A DNA stretch of 64,000 nucleotides from Sequoia sempervirens. Its lineage: Eukaryota > Streptophyta > Pinopsida > Cupressales > Cupressaceae. A program made the position numbers and the translations under genes. Location: assembly GCA_007258455.2 (NCBI GenBank), contig VDFB02193867.1, positions 527,697,296 through 527,761,295 on the forward strand. Direction: 5' to 3'. Positions 47,001 to 58,559 of this stretch are shown here, piece by piece (position 1 is the stretch's first letter; each line of letters begins with the position of its first letter). The notes under the pieces were generated by a model that saw nothing but the letters and a program-made list of their open reading frames with translations, had not been told where the DNA came from and ran no database searches.

Positions 47001-48603
47001 TGAAATGGATGGAATACCTCCAAGCCTTCACATTTACCATTAAGCACAAGAAGGGATAGTTGAACAAGGTGGTAGATGCACTAAGTAGAAGATTGCTGAC
47101 AGTGTAGGAGATACAGATAAAGAGCATTGGAATAGACAATTTCAAGGATCTCTATGGAGAACATGAAGACTTCTCGCAAGAATACAAGGTATGTTCTGAC
47201 TTTGAGAATCACTTTCATAGTCAATATTCGGAGTATACATTACAAAGTGGATTTTTATTCAAAGGGAATCAGTTATGTGTTCCAAGAGGATCAATGAGAG
47301 AGAATCTTATCTAGGAGAAGCACAATGGTAGTCTTAGTGGTCATTTTGGTATCAACAAGACAATGGAACTCGTGAAAATGTTCTACTATTGGCCCAAGTT
47401 GCCAAGGGATGTCAAGAGGTATGTGGAGCAGTGTGTAGTCTATATGAAAAACAAAGGGGGAGCTAGTAATGTAGGTTTGTATAAACCTCTACCTATTCCC
47501 AATAGACCATGGGAGTGTGTTAGCATGGATTTTATTGTAGGACTCCCTAAGACTAAGATAGGGTTTGATAGTGTTTATGTGGTGGTAGAAATATTAAGCA
47601 AGATGATTCACTTTATCCCTTGCAAGATCACACATGATGCTAGCTACATTGCTCACCTTTTCTCCAAGGAAATTGTAAGGATCCATGGATTTCCTTTGAG
47701 CATTGTATTGGACAGGGATGTGAAGTTCATAAGTCATTTTTGGAAGACTCTATGGAGCAGATTAGGTACCAACCTGTCTTTTGGATCAGCTTACCATCCT
47801 CAGAACGATGGGAAAATAGAGGTGGTTAATAGGGTGTTAGGTAACCTTCTAAGATGCCTAACCAAGGAGTATGGACAAACATGGGACTTGGTCATATCAC
47901 GGGCTGAGTATGCATACAATGACAGTGTGAAAGGACTATAGGGAGAAGTCCTTTTAAAATAGTGTATGGAATGCACCCAAGAGGTGTGTGTGAGCTCAAA
48001 GATCTAGGAGCTATGGAGCATAGGAGTGGACATGCAAAGGATTTCTCTCATACCATGAAGGAGATTTAGGAGTAGGTGAAGAAGATAGTCATCGAGGCTA
48101 CTCAAAAGTTGAAAGAGAAGGTGGATTTATCTAGAAAGGATCTACAATTTGCAGTAGGAGACTATGTTATGGTCCACCTCAACAAATCTAGGTTGCAAAA
48201 GGGATTATCAACCAAATTTCAAATGAAAAGAGTGGGACCATGCAAGGTATTAGACAAATATGGGAAGAATTCCTACAAGGTGGAATTACTTGCAGATTTA
48301 GGCATCTCTCCAGTGTTCAATGTAGCTAATCTAATTAGATATAAGGGAATAGTAATTGAAATGGATCAAAACAATAGGGATATCTTCAAAGATGTAAGCA
48401 ACATAGCCTTACCTACTCAAGACAAGCTTCAGGTAGAAAGGATCTTGGAGTCAAGGGTGAAGAAATCTACAAGGCATAAGGTGTACATGGAGCACCTCAT
48501 CAAGTGGAAGGACAAGCCAGAGTCTGAGGCTACATGGGTGGATGAAGCTTAGTTTAAGAATTAGGGCATTGATGTGACACTGATCTCTCCTCACATTCCT
48601 TAG
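44003..48603 (+). pseudogene. Gypsy gag-pol, single frame with stops
   Basis: ATG at 44,003 opens one frame that carries every domain to about 47,930, where a single frameshift occurs. Gag spans about 44,003-44,990 and ends in a CCHC knuckle (CYNCGQVGHLAYRC, 45,002-45,043). The protease has DSGSTDNI near 45,270. The reverse transcriptase has LDLKSGYH near 46,120 and VYLDDIL at 46,304. RNase H (46,745-47,060) keeps ECDAS, YDLELYAL and FTDNQ. The integrase keeps its D, D and E (SMDFIVGLP, LDRDVKFI, DGKIEVVNR), but the zinc finger has CVVY where CVVC is usual. The chromodomain is at about 48,440-48,545 (HLIKWKD...ATW). Internal stops: TAA 44,051; TAG 44,417; TGA 44,909 and 45,494; TAG 46,106, 46,142, 46,514, 47,057, 47,105, 47,312, 48,067, 48,073 and 48,550. 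Confidence 0.93.
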
Positions 48604-48612
48604 TGTTTGTGT

Positions 48613-48626
48613 AGAGAGGGGGAGAA
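48613..48626 (+). other. Polypurine tract
   Basis: AGAGAGGGGGAGAA lies directly before the right LTR, where plus-strand DNA synthesis is primed. Confidence 0.85.
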
Positions 48627-50087
48627 TGGTGTAGGACCACCTAGGAAACACTAGGCAATTAGGAAGTCTAGGATGAATTTTTGTTTTGATGTGTTATCAT
48701 GAAGGTCATGTTGACCATTAAGTAGAGGAGATGGCTTAGGGATATGTTTGATCTATAGGATAGAAATTGAGAAAGGGTGGATGAGTTTAGAAACTCATCT
48801 TACTTACTTTACTAGAAATTATAAAAATTTGAAAAACACAGTGCATTTTGCAACTTTCCAACAATGTAACTGACATGTCTGACCATTGAGGAACCCTATT
48901 TAAGGAATTCCTCAGCATTGGAGAGAGGTTGGAAGTTTTTTTTGTATTTCTTTGAAGTTTGTGAGTTGAAGAAAACAATGTGTTTGTGTGTTATTTTTTG
49001 ATTTTTGCATAGAAGTGAGGCTTAAATGGATTAATCATGGCTCAGTGTTTTGTGTAGGATGTAAAGTAGTAATCTCTCAAGCATTGTGTGCCATTTAATA
49101 GTCTTTTTTATTCAATTTCCATTGTTGTTTGTAAATAGTTTGTTTTCACCTTGTTGCTGGTCTGAACCAGACAGTTTTGAGAAAATGGAGATTTAGTTCA
49201 CTTTCTCACCGTAAAAATTGTATGGCTCTTTGGGAATAGTGACTAGACTCCATGTGTGTAAATATGGTAGGATTTAGGGTTTTTGTGACCACAAGAGCTG
49301 TTGGAAAAGTCTTGCCCTAGGCGAGCCAGGAAGGTGCCCGGCTAGGAAGACTTGAGTGCAGAGCACATAACTTGCAGGGGTGATTGATTCTTGTTGATTT
49401 TCCTTTTGGAGAAGGCATATATGAATCTTGACAAGACCTGGTAATCACGAGGAAACTCCATAAGTCCATCTGGTGTGAGGAATAATTATTAGTTTGGAAG
49501 CAGCTAGACAAGGGCTTTAAAAACCCTAGTTTATGCTCATTTTCAAGTTGTGGCCTTGTAGGGAAGGTAGAAACCCAAAACCTCAAAAATCTTTGAGAGG
49601 TGTTCACATGAACCAAGAACCTCAAATAAATATTGAGGTGTTCTTTGGAAATTTTTGAGTAATAACCAATTTTCTCAGAGAAGGAGACCTAATTGGGGCT
49701 CCTAGGGCTAGTAGCCTTTTAAGACCTAAATGAGGGTTTGGTGAAAGCGACCAAGACATGGAGCTAGGAGAACCCTCAAGAACCATAGTGGGATGGATTG
49801 AAGTCCTTTGAAGCACCTCCACACCCCTGCAAATTTTAACTCTTTGAATTGGAGGTTTGTAACCTTTAGGATGGATTAAGGGCTAAAAATTGAGTTGCAA
49901 GTTTGCACCAAGATTGGACTTGGTAGAAGGAATTTGTGTTGATAGTTGGGGTTGGAAAATTAAGACCAGAGGATCTTAAGTACTAGAGGTTCCTATAGGT
50001 TAAACTGGTGGAGTGAGGCACCTTAGAGGTCTTCCAAGCAAGACCTAGAGCAAGAATCAGTGATTGATTCCTCCAACCTCCCTATCA
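48627..50087 (+). repeat. Right LTR of the gypsy element
   Basis: 1,461 bp, starting TGGTGTAGGACC and ending CCTATCA, followed by ATTCT. The minus-strand frame near 49,622-49,822 equals the one at 43,492-43,692, as expected for paired LTRs, and is not a gene. Confidence 0.92.
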
Positions 50088-50092
50088 ATTCT
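50088..50092. other. Target-site duplication, right (ATTCT)
   Basis: An exact repeat of 42,477-42,481. Joining the two sides restores the copia sequence between integrase and reverse transcriptase. Confidence 0.85.
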
Positions 50093-52720
50093 TCTACAAT
50101 ATTTCTCCTAGTTTGTACACCCTTATTCTTATCTCCTATGATTTGATTCTCAGAATTATTTAATCTTACACACCTTGGAACATTTGGGTTTTTTCACACA
50201 TCTAATTCTTCTTCTCTTTTTTTAGCACTCACACTTGTCTCTGCTTCCTGTCTGTCTTGATTTATCGAAAGAATTTGAGGTTGTCTCATCAGAACATATG
50301 GCACGATTTGAAGTTGATTTTGTGTCTAAACACTTTTTCGCTTATTTGTATTGTCTTCATCTAAATCATAGCCATTACATTTAGATGATTTACCAAAGTC
50401 GTCATCAACTCTGACTTTTGCACTCTTAACCATTTTCCTCAATCTTTTGTTGAAACATCGGTATGCCTTACTCTTAGTAGAGTAACCTTTGAAGATCCCT
50501 TCATCACTTCTTGCTTCAAATTTTCCTATATCATCATTTCTTCTGATGTAGTACTTACTCCCAAAAACTTTAAAATATTTGATAGTAGGCTTATTTTCAA
50601 ACCATAATTCATAAGGATTCTTACCAGAGTCACAATTTACATTTAATCGATTCAATGTGTATATGACAGTGATTACTACTTCACTCCAATAAATGTCGAG
50701 CACATTTCCTTCTAACATCATTGTTCTGGTAGCATCTAGAATAGTTATGTTCTTTCTCTCTGCAACACCATTTTGTTGAGGGGTCTAGGGAGTAGATAGT
50801 TGTCTTCTGATTCCATTCTCTTCAAAAAAGGAATTAAAATCTCTAGAGGTAAACTCACCACCTCTATTAGACCTTAGGTATTTTATTTTCAGACCTTTCT
50901 CATTTTCTACCATTGCTTTGAAACTTTTAAACTTTCCAAATGCTTCACATTTTTTTGTTAGAAAAGTAACCCATATAATCCTAGAATAATCATCACTGAT
51001 CAACATAAAGTACCTTTCACCATGAAGAAATTTCACTCTGGAAGGACAACATAGGTATGTATGCACCAACTCCAACAATTGACTTGTATGATACTATTTT
51101 CCTCGAAAGGAGGTTCTTGTTTGGTTACCCATTTGACACTCCTTGTAAATTGTGTTAGAAGGCTTTACTATCTTCAGTAGATCCCTAATGGCTTGGGAGG
51201 AACTTATCTTGACAATATTATTGAAGTTTACATGACATAGTCTTCTATGCCATAGCTAGCTATCATCTACTTGTGCAATCAAACAACTTTCTTTAGCAGC
51301 AGTCAAATGATAGATATTACCTTTTGTCTATTTACTTGAGGCAATTAGATTTTTATAACTTTCATATATCTTGCATCTACCATCTCTAAATTGAAGAGCG
51401 TAACCCTTATGTACCATCTATCCAACACTCAAAATATTGTGTTTTAAGCCTTCAACATATAAAACATCATCAGTTTTTTGCTTACCACCAAGAAAAATAG
51501 ACCCATTGCCATGAATCTCATAGGCATTGTTGTCACCAAATTTTACAATCCCACCATCATACTTTTCTAGACTTAGAAATTTTCTCTTATCACCGGTCAT
51601 ATGATGTGATCATCCACTATCAATGACCCATGCATCCTTCTCTTCTATGCGAGCTACAGGAGCTTTTTCAACTATAGAAGACTCAATGACTTCTCAATCA
51701 CTCTCCTTAATGGAAATGAATACTCATCCATCTTCATTTCCTTCAAGCTTGTTATCTGATTCATATTCCTCAGCAAAATAACATTTCTTTTGAAACTTTT
51801 ATTTGTTAGGTCTAGGTCTTGGAACTCTATTAGGACACCTTGATGTAAAATGACCTATTTTATTGCATGAAAAACATATAAGAGGAAATTTTCCTTCATT
51901 CTTATCTTTACCTTTTCCTTCTCTTCTTGCAACCATTACTTCTAGCTCTCCTACCTCTCTTTCTTGATCTTCAAGCTATTTCATATCTTCCTCATAGTTG
52001 TACATCCTTGTGGAATAATCACCCTATTCATATCTTGACATGCTTCTCCTAGATACAGTATCCTTGAATGTAGTGTCAGTATTAGGCACAAATTCACCAA
52101 ATTCACTCAGCTCAAAAGCAATTAACTTACCAACCATTGTGTCTCTTTTTAGATTTGTTACAAATCTGGTTTCTTCAATTGCATGAGACTTTGATTTGTA
52201 GGAAGGAGGTAATGATCTGAGTACCTTAGCCGCAATTTCATCTTCATCAAGGACACCATTGGCACACCTGATGCCCAACAGTAGTTCATTCACTTTTTGC
52301 ATAAAGGAAAGATATTCTCATCCTCACCCATCTACAGTCTCTCATACTTTCCTTTTAAACTTTACAGATTGGCCATCTTCACATATACATCTCCTTCATA
52401 TAAGGTCTCCAGCTTTTTCCACATTTCATGTATTTTCTTCAAACCTAACATATTAGTCATCTCCAAATATGTTAAAGAACTTAGTATAGATTCCATAACC
52501 TAGACATTACTCTTAGCATCTTTCTTCTCATCAGTAGTGGAAGGACCATTAGTAGTGATAACATATTGATTCTTTGTGATCAACTAGTAGGGTTCATCAA
52601 TACACTTCAAATGCAATTCCATTCTTATATTCCATAATGAATAATTGGTTCCATCGAATCTAGAACTATCCTTCTTGTATGATGTCCTTTTGAATCTCCT
52701 CAAGCTTTTAAACTTCTCTC
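50093..52720 (-). pseudogene. Copia gag, protease and integrase part
   Basis: On the minus strand, gag lies about 52,700-51,780, with GIRCANGVLDEDEIAAKVLRSLPPSY at 52,280-52,200 and a CCHC knuckle (CFSCNKIGHFTSRC) near 51,870-51,830. The protease active site reads VIDSG just upstream of SHHMTGDKRKFLSL (51,600). The integrase core lies at 51,078-50,785 (YFMLISDDYSRIIWVTFL; GGEFTSRDFNSF), followed by QQNGVAERKN and then WSEVVITVIYTLNRL and FKVFGSKYY to 50,326. A stop separates the two integrase parts. The frame resumes beyond the gypsy insertion at 42,481. Confidence 0.88.
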
Positions 52721-52730
52721 AGAGGAACCT

Positions 52731-52742
52731 ACTCTAATACCA
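52731..52742 (-). other. Copia primer-binding site
   Basis: The minus strand reads TGGTATTAGAGT two bases after the 5' LTR. It is an initiator-Met-tRNA site with two C-to-T changes. Confidence 0.75.
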
Positions 52743-52744
52743 AT

Positions 52745-53978
52745 TGCTAGCAAAAAAAGGATAGACAACTGAGAGGGGGGTGAATCAGTTGTTACAGTAA
52801 TTTAAGCTTCAATTAAAATTTTCACACTTAACTTAATCTCTAATCTGATGAACAAGCAATTAATCACAAACAATAAGAACACCAGAAACATAGAGAACAC
52901 CAAGATTTTTTTTGTGTGGAAACCTTGTTAGGGGAAAAACCACGGTGGATGTTAGTCCGCAATTATACCCTGTTAGAAGTATAATGAAAAATGAAAAGGG
53001 GAATGCACATGCATTCAGGCTCACTACCTAGAGCTCACTACTCACTTACAAAAGGGCTCATTACCCAACTAAAAATGGATTAGATCCATAGATATTTGAA
53101 CTGATATAATAGCTTCTACAAAAGTTGGATTATAGTTCTAATTAAGCACATAAAAATCTCTTCACACTTCACTCTCACTCTTCACACTTGAATGATAAAT
53201 CACTATGCACACACTTTCACTCTATAGATTTCATTCACACTTCACATCACACAACCAATCTCATATATCTGCTAAATGGATTTACATCAATAACTTAGTC
53301 AGCCAGAAGATACAAAATATATTTTCCAATATTTGCAATGTTGGCTCAATATTATAATTAAATCTTCAATGTGGATTAAACACTGTCAGCCGGGATAAAT
53401 ATAAGACCAAAAATAATATCTTTGAATGCACCAAATAATTAAATTTCACACTTCAAAAATCCACAACATATTACCATCATCATGTCAACCAAGAACATGA
53501 AAAACTAAACATGCATGAGAAAAATATTCGACCACAATCACTCTGATCAATGCAAACATGCAACAATGATGGAGAACATGCTAGAAACATCCATGAGCAC
53601 CAAGAATCAATAGAGAAACATTTGCAACAAGTAATATCACTAGAATCGCATGAACTTTAATTGGGAACACTGATATAAACCACATAAACACTGTCAAAAC
53701 ACTGATTTCTATAACATTCACAAATAATAATAAAGACCTTTGAAACTTATGGTGGATGATCTAGAAAATATTAGCAATAAATCCTTTAGTCCACAACAAT
53801 TGAACTTTCATGTACTGAACACAACACCTTTATGACCTTGACTAAACCACATACTACTTGAAAATTATTCTCTTATGATTTTCTCAATATCCTCAACATA
53901 TGCATTCTTCAACATCACAATTCTAATAGTGTTGACATCAATGACCACATATCAATAGCACAACTACAATTCCCAACA
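52745..53978 (-). repeat. Copia 5' LTR
   Basis: 1,234 bp on the minus strand, starting TGTTGGGAATTG and ending GCTAGCA. It includes GTGGTTTTTCCCCTAACAAG, typical of copia LTR leaders. The start is inferred from the TG terminus and the change to satellite DNA, because no second LTR is available. Confidence 0.65.
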
Positions 53979-56240
53979 CTTATGTTTCTCAAGTTCCTCC
54001 ATAATTCTAGAGTGTACTAATGTGAGGTAGTCTTAAAAGTGTCATAAGAGAAAAAAATGTAAAATTGTTAAAACTTTGGTATTTTTGACAAATGGGAAGC
54101 ATGTAAACATCGAGGGAGTTAGGTAAAAACAAGGGAAGGTCTTTTTGTTTCGCAAGTTACCCGATCATTTTGGGGTGCTCATTTTTGGGTAGTCTCTAAA
54201 GTTCCTTAAGAGCATAAAATGCAAAAAAGTTAGTTTTTTTGTAATTTTGATGAATGGGAAATGTGGACATGTCAAGGTAGGTAGGAATATACTATGGAAG
54301 GTCTGAATTCACTGCCCAAGTCACTTAATCATTTCAAGGTGCTCTTTCTAGGGTAGTCTCTTAAAAGCCCTAAAAGCCAAAACTATCAAAATTTGAAAAG
54401 TCATTCTAAGAGCTTGTGGCACATAGGAATTCCCTTTCTAGAACTATAGGTGGATATTAAATCCCTTCAAACCAATGTCTCTTTTTTTTGGTAAACTCAA
54501 CACCATTTTTGTGTTCTGGTGTCAAATGCATTCTTGTAAATATTATTAGTGAAAAATAGTGCAAAAAATGGAAATAAGCATTTTTTTTGTTTTTTGCATA
54601 ATGGAGTGAAACCAACTATACCAACATGTCAAGGTGGGTAGTCCAATTCTATGAAAGAATACCATTTTTCACCTTAGTCCCCCTATGATTCTACAGTGCA
54701 CTAATCTAGGGTAGTCTTGAAAGTGTCATGAGAGCAAAAAATGAAAATTGTTAATTTTTCAATATTTTTGAAAAATGGCTAGCGTGGACATGCCGAGGTG
54801 GGAAATTAAATACTAGGGAAGGTCTATTTATGTTTCCCAAGTCACTCGATTGTTCTAGGGTGCTCTTTTTGGGGTTGTCTCTAAAGTGCTTTAAGAGCAT
54901 AAAATGCAAAAATTGTTAGTTTTTTGGTAATTTTGATGAATGGGTGCAATGGGCATGCCAAGGTAGGTAGGTAAATACTACGAAAGGTCTAAATTTGTTT
55001 CCCAACTCACCTGATTATTTTGGGGTGCTCTTTATGGGGTAGTCCCTTAAGAGCCCTTAAAGCCAAAATTTGTCAAAATTTGACGAAGTCGTTTAGGGAG
55101 GTTGTGGCACGTAGGATTGCTTTGTCTAGACCTATAGGTGGATATTGAATCCCTTCAAACTAGCCTCTCTTTATTTGGGTCAAATCAACACCATTTGTGT
55201 GTTTCAATGTCGAATAGTTTCTTACAAAAATTCTTAGTGGAAAGTAGTGCAAAAAATGGAAAGACACATTTATTTTTGTTTTGTGCATAACTGAGTGAAA
55301 CCAACTATACCAAAACATCAAAGTGGGTAGTCCAATGCTATGAAAGGAAATTTTTCACCCAAGTCCCCCTGTGATTTTGGAGTGCACTAATCCAGGGTAG
55401 TCTTGAGAGTGTCGTGAGAGAAAAAAATGCAAATTTGTTAATATTTTAATATTTTTGATAAATGGGCAATGTGGAAATGTTGAGGCAGATAGGTAAATAA
55501 TAGGGAAGGTCTCTTTTTTTCCCTATCACCTAATCATTTTGGGGTGCTCTTTTTGAGGTAGTCTATTAAGATCCTTAAGAGAGAAAAAATGCAAAAATGT
55601 AATTTTTTTAGTAATTTTGACAAATGGGCAATGTGGACGTGTTTAGGTAGGTAGGAAAATACTATGGAAGGTATTTTTTCATTATCCAAGTCACCTTGTT
55701 TTGGGATACTTTTCTTAAGGTAGTCTCTTAAGAGCCCTAAAAGCCAAAAATTGTCAAAATTTGATGAAGTCATTCTATGAGCTCGTAGCAAATAGGAATG
55801 CATTTTCTAGACCTATAGGTGGATATCCAATCCCTCCAAACCAACCTCTCTCAATTTGGATCAACTCAACAATGTTTGTGTGTTCCAATGTCAAATACTT
55901 TCTTACAAGAATTGTTAATGGAAAGTAGTGTAAATATTGAAAGAAGCTTTTTTTTTTGTTTTATGCATCATGGAGCAAAACCAAATATACAAACACATCA
56001 AGATAGGAATTCCAATGCTATGAAAGGACTCCTTTTATAACCCAAGTCCCCTCGTGATTCTGGAGTGCACTAATCTGGGGTAGTCTTGAAAGTGTCATGA
56101 GAGTGTAAAATGCAAAATTGTTAAGTTTTCAATATTTTGACAAAATGGCAATGTGGACATGTTGAGGTAGGTAGGTAAATACTAGGGAAGGTCTATTTTC
56201 ATTACCCCCGTTACTCGATCATTCTGAGGTGCTCTTTTCA
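53979..56240. repeat. Satellite array, 683-bp higher-order unit
   Basis: The phrase AGTGCACTAATC..GGGTAGTCTTG recurs at about 54,013, 54,698, 55,380 and 56,061, giving periods of 681-686 bp and about 3.3 units. Within each unit, related segments start with AGTGCACTAA or GGTGCTCTTT every 160-165 bp, and share TAGTCTCTTAAGAGC and GGTAGGTA-like cores. The unit therefore seems built of about four diverged monomers. The left edge abuts the copia LTR; the right edge fades at about 56,240. All frames are interrupted; the 89-codon minus-strand frame at 55,534 is a by-product. Confidence 0.85.
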
Positions 56241-56719
56241 AGGAGACAAATACAATAACCAATACCTAGGCATGTTATCTTTCTAAATAAGTGTTAATAC
56301 CTTCAAAAATTGAGAGAGAATATGAGAATACTCATTAGAAATGTGGTCAAAGAAGAACCTTCATATAAATAGACAAAAATTGTTGAGCATAAGAAACATG
56401 AACTAAAAATTTTGAATTGAGCATTCTCTCAAATAAAATATGTACCTTGAGAATTTATTGATTTACATGATATACCATAGATGTTTTGACCTGAATCACT
56501 TGAAAATATATCTTTTTTCTCCAAAAAACTACATTTTTACATATCAATTAATTTTTATTCAAAATTTTAATGTACTTTTAATCCAACCCATAGAAATAAC
56601 ATGAATCAAAATAAGATGAACAATATCATACCTATCCCATACAAAAAGTTACTTACATACATTTTACCATCAATATAACCAATATTGCTTGTATATCATA
56701 TTTTTCATGTCCTCATGTG
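56241..56719. repeat. Non-coding; left member of a 200-bp direct repeat
   Basis: Nothing gene-like is seen. The part at 56,437-56,650 matches 58,091-58,300 in the same orientation (shared blocks AATCACTTGAAAATATA and ATAAGATGAACAATATCATAC). Confidence 0.7.
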
Positions 56720-57862
56720 AGTGATCCCACAATATTGAGTTACAATTTTTGGCCAAACTTGACATTGAAATGAATATTTTTATCTAAATCTTCACTTTCT
56801 AACACCTATAGTTGCTAAACCATGAGGAATTTGTAGATGATGTAAACTAGTGATTTTTGAATTTTTTTCTATAGATTCTAAATATATATATTTTAAAAAA
56901 TTTGGAATCAAATTGCATTAATTTTTCCATCTCCTTTGATAACTAGTTTTTAACAATAAACCCCATTTTTAAAGAGTGATGCGTACAATAAAGCACATGA
57001 CCTTTTCTATGAATGATAAAATTCTATTTTATTTGAATTTAGATTAAATGTAACTACAATATATAGAGCATGCATTTGGTTTCATAGTGTTTTATTGAAT
57101 ATTTTTTCTTAATTAAGTTTTGAATTCAAACCATCACAATTTAGACATAGATGTACTATAAAGTGCATAATTTTTTTGTATGTATTGAAATTCAATTTTT
57201 TTTGGTTGGATCAAGGACATCAATACCAAGAGTATAGATAGTTTTCAGAATTTTTTTGGTAATCTACTATTTTTCCACATGTGCAGAACAAAGAGCTTGA
57301 TTTTTGATTAAAAATATATGTTTAATTAAACTAAAAAAATGTATAATAAAACCAAAATATATTAAAACTATACTTGACGAAGAGCTCATTTTAAGGACTA
57401 TCATCCTCTAGTTGGGTTTGTCAAGTTGATTTGATTTTGATCCTCAACCTGAGCCTTGAAACCCAAAAATTTGCATAGAATTATAGATGAAGGGGGTGAA
57501 GGGAAAAATAACAGGGTTTGAATGAACAACCTTTCATTTGAACCCCTTGAAACCCCTTCAATCAAATGTGGGCTCGAACGAAGGGGTGTTCATTTAAACC
57601 CTATATTGCATAAACCATAAATATCATAAACCATAAGGTCAAGCATAAATGCATCTATTAAATATTAATAAAACATCGACCAATAGGGGGTTGGAATGAA
57701 CCCTTGAGGGAAAGGGGTTCACTTGAATGGGGGTGTTCGAGCGAACACCTTTATGTGTTCTAACAAACACCCCTATTCGAGCAAACTCGTACAATTTTTT
57801 TTCACGCCCTTAGTAGTTTTTGTTCGTCACTACAATTGTAGCCCACTATTGTGGGATCACCC
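56720..57862. mobile_element. H3: third copy of the H element
   Basis: The ends are GTGATCCCACAATATTGAG and, inverted, GGTGATCCCACAATAGTGG; CATGT/CATCT may be a decayed target duplication. The interior matches H1 in reverse, including the AT-rich half and the palindrome tract at about 57,520-57,790 (GGTGTTCGAGCGAACACC). It lies between two 200-bp direct repeats. Confidence 0.65.
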
Positions 57863-58555
57863 ATCTACAAATACATGTCGTATCCATTTTTAACCATCAT
57901 AATCATCAATACAATTAATATCTTGAATAGATAAGAATTCTTTCAATACATATATATTGAGATGGAAAGCAACTAAAATTTAGCATTCTAAAAAATATCA
58001 TGATTTCATCTTATTGCAAAAGAAGGGATCATTTCTACCATCACAAAACATAGTAGTATCAAACTTAAACATACAATGCAACATACTTTAAAAAATATGT
58101 ACCTTCAAAATATATTGATCTACCATGGATTTTTTTATTTGAATCACTTGAAAATATACCTTTGTTCTCCAAAAAAGCTATATTTTTGCATATTAGTTAA
58201 TTTTTATGCAAACTTTGAATGTAATTTTAATCCAACCCATATAAATAGCATGAATCAAAATAAGATGAACAATATCATACATATCCCATACAACAAATGA
58301 TTCACTACTCAAGTGTTCCTAAAGGGTCATCTCTTATCTTTAGAGTATCAAGTCATGTATCATGATCAACACTACTAATTTTCCATAGTTCCTTTGTTCT
58401 TTGTTTGGCATGATGTCTTGATAACTTAAAATTTGTTGGCTATATCAAGGTGTGAATACATGAGAATGGTTTTATGTTTCTCATAGTGTTTAAATGCAGG
58501 TATGATATTCTTTCTAATCATATACATTCACAACCAAGTTCCAACAACAACAACT
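57863..58555. repeat. Non-coding; right member of the 200-bp direct repeat
   Basis: The part at 58,091-58,300 repeats 56,437-56,650. No other gene or element is seen. Confidence 0.6.
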
Positions 58556-58559
58556 GAAC

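Larger units (their letters stand above)
42482..50087 (+). mobile_element. Complete Ty3/gypsy chromovirus-type retrotransposon
   Basis: The structure is left LTR, primer site, one gag-pol frame, purine tract and right LTR, all within 7,606 bp. An ATTCT duplication flanks it, and the flanking DNA on both sides is one copia element. The RT-RH-INT order and a C-terminal chromodomain place it among the chromoviruses; I cannot assign the lineage. The LTRs differ by a few percent by eye plus small indels such as a 17-bp gap, so it is the youngest large insertion here. About a dozen internal stops and one frameshift make it inactive as sequenced. Confidence 0.93.
41400..53978 (-). mobile_element. 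Truncated Ty1/copia element, split by a gypsy insertion
   Basis: Read on the minus strand: 5' LTR (53,978-52,745), primer site TGGTATTAGAGT two bases later, gag, protease and integrase (to 50,093), the gypsy insertion, then reverse transcriptase and the start of RNase H (42,481 to about 41,400). The order gag-PR-INT-RT-RH is diagnostic of copia. The 3' end and 3' LTR are missing. Without the insertion about 5 kb remain. Confidence 0.85.

Noticed and set aside
53979..56240. CRISPR array
   Set aside because: The repeat units are contiguous and 683 bp long with no unique spacers, in a plant-type sequence.
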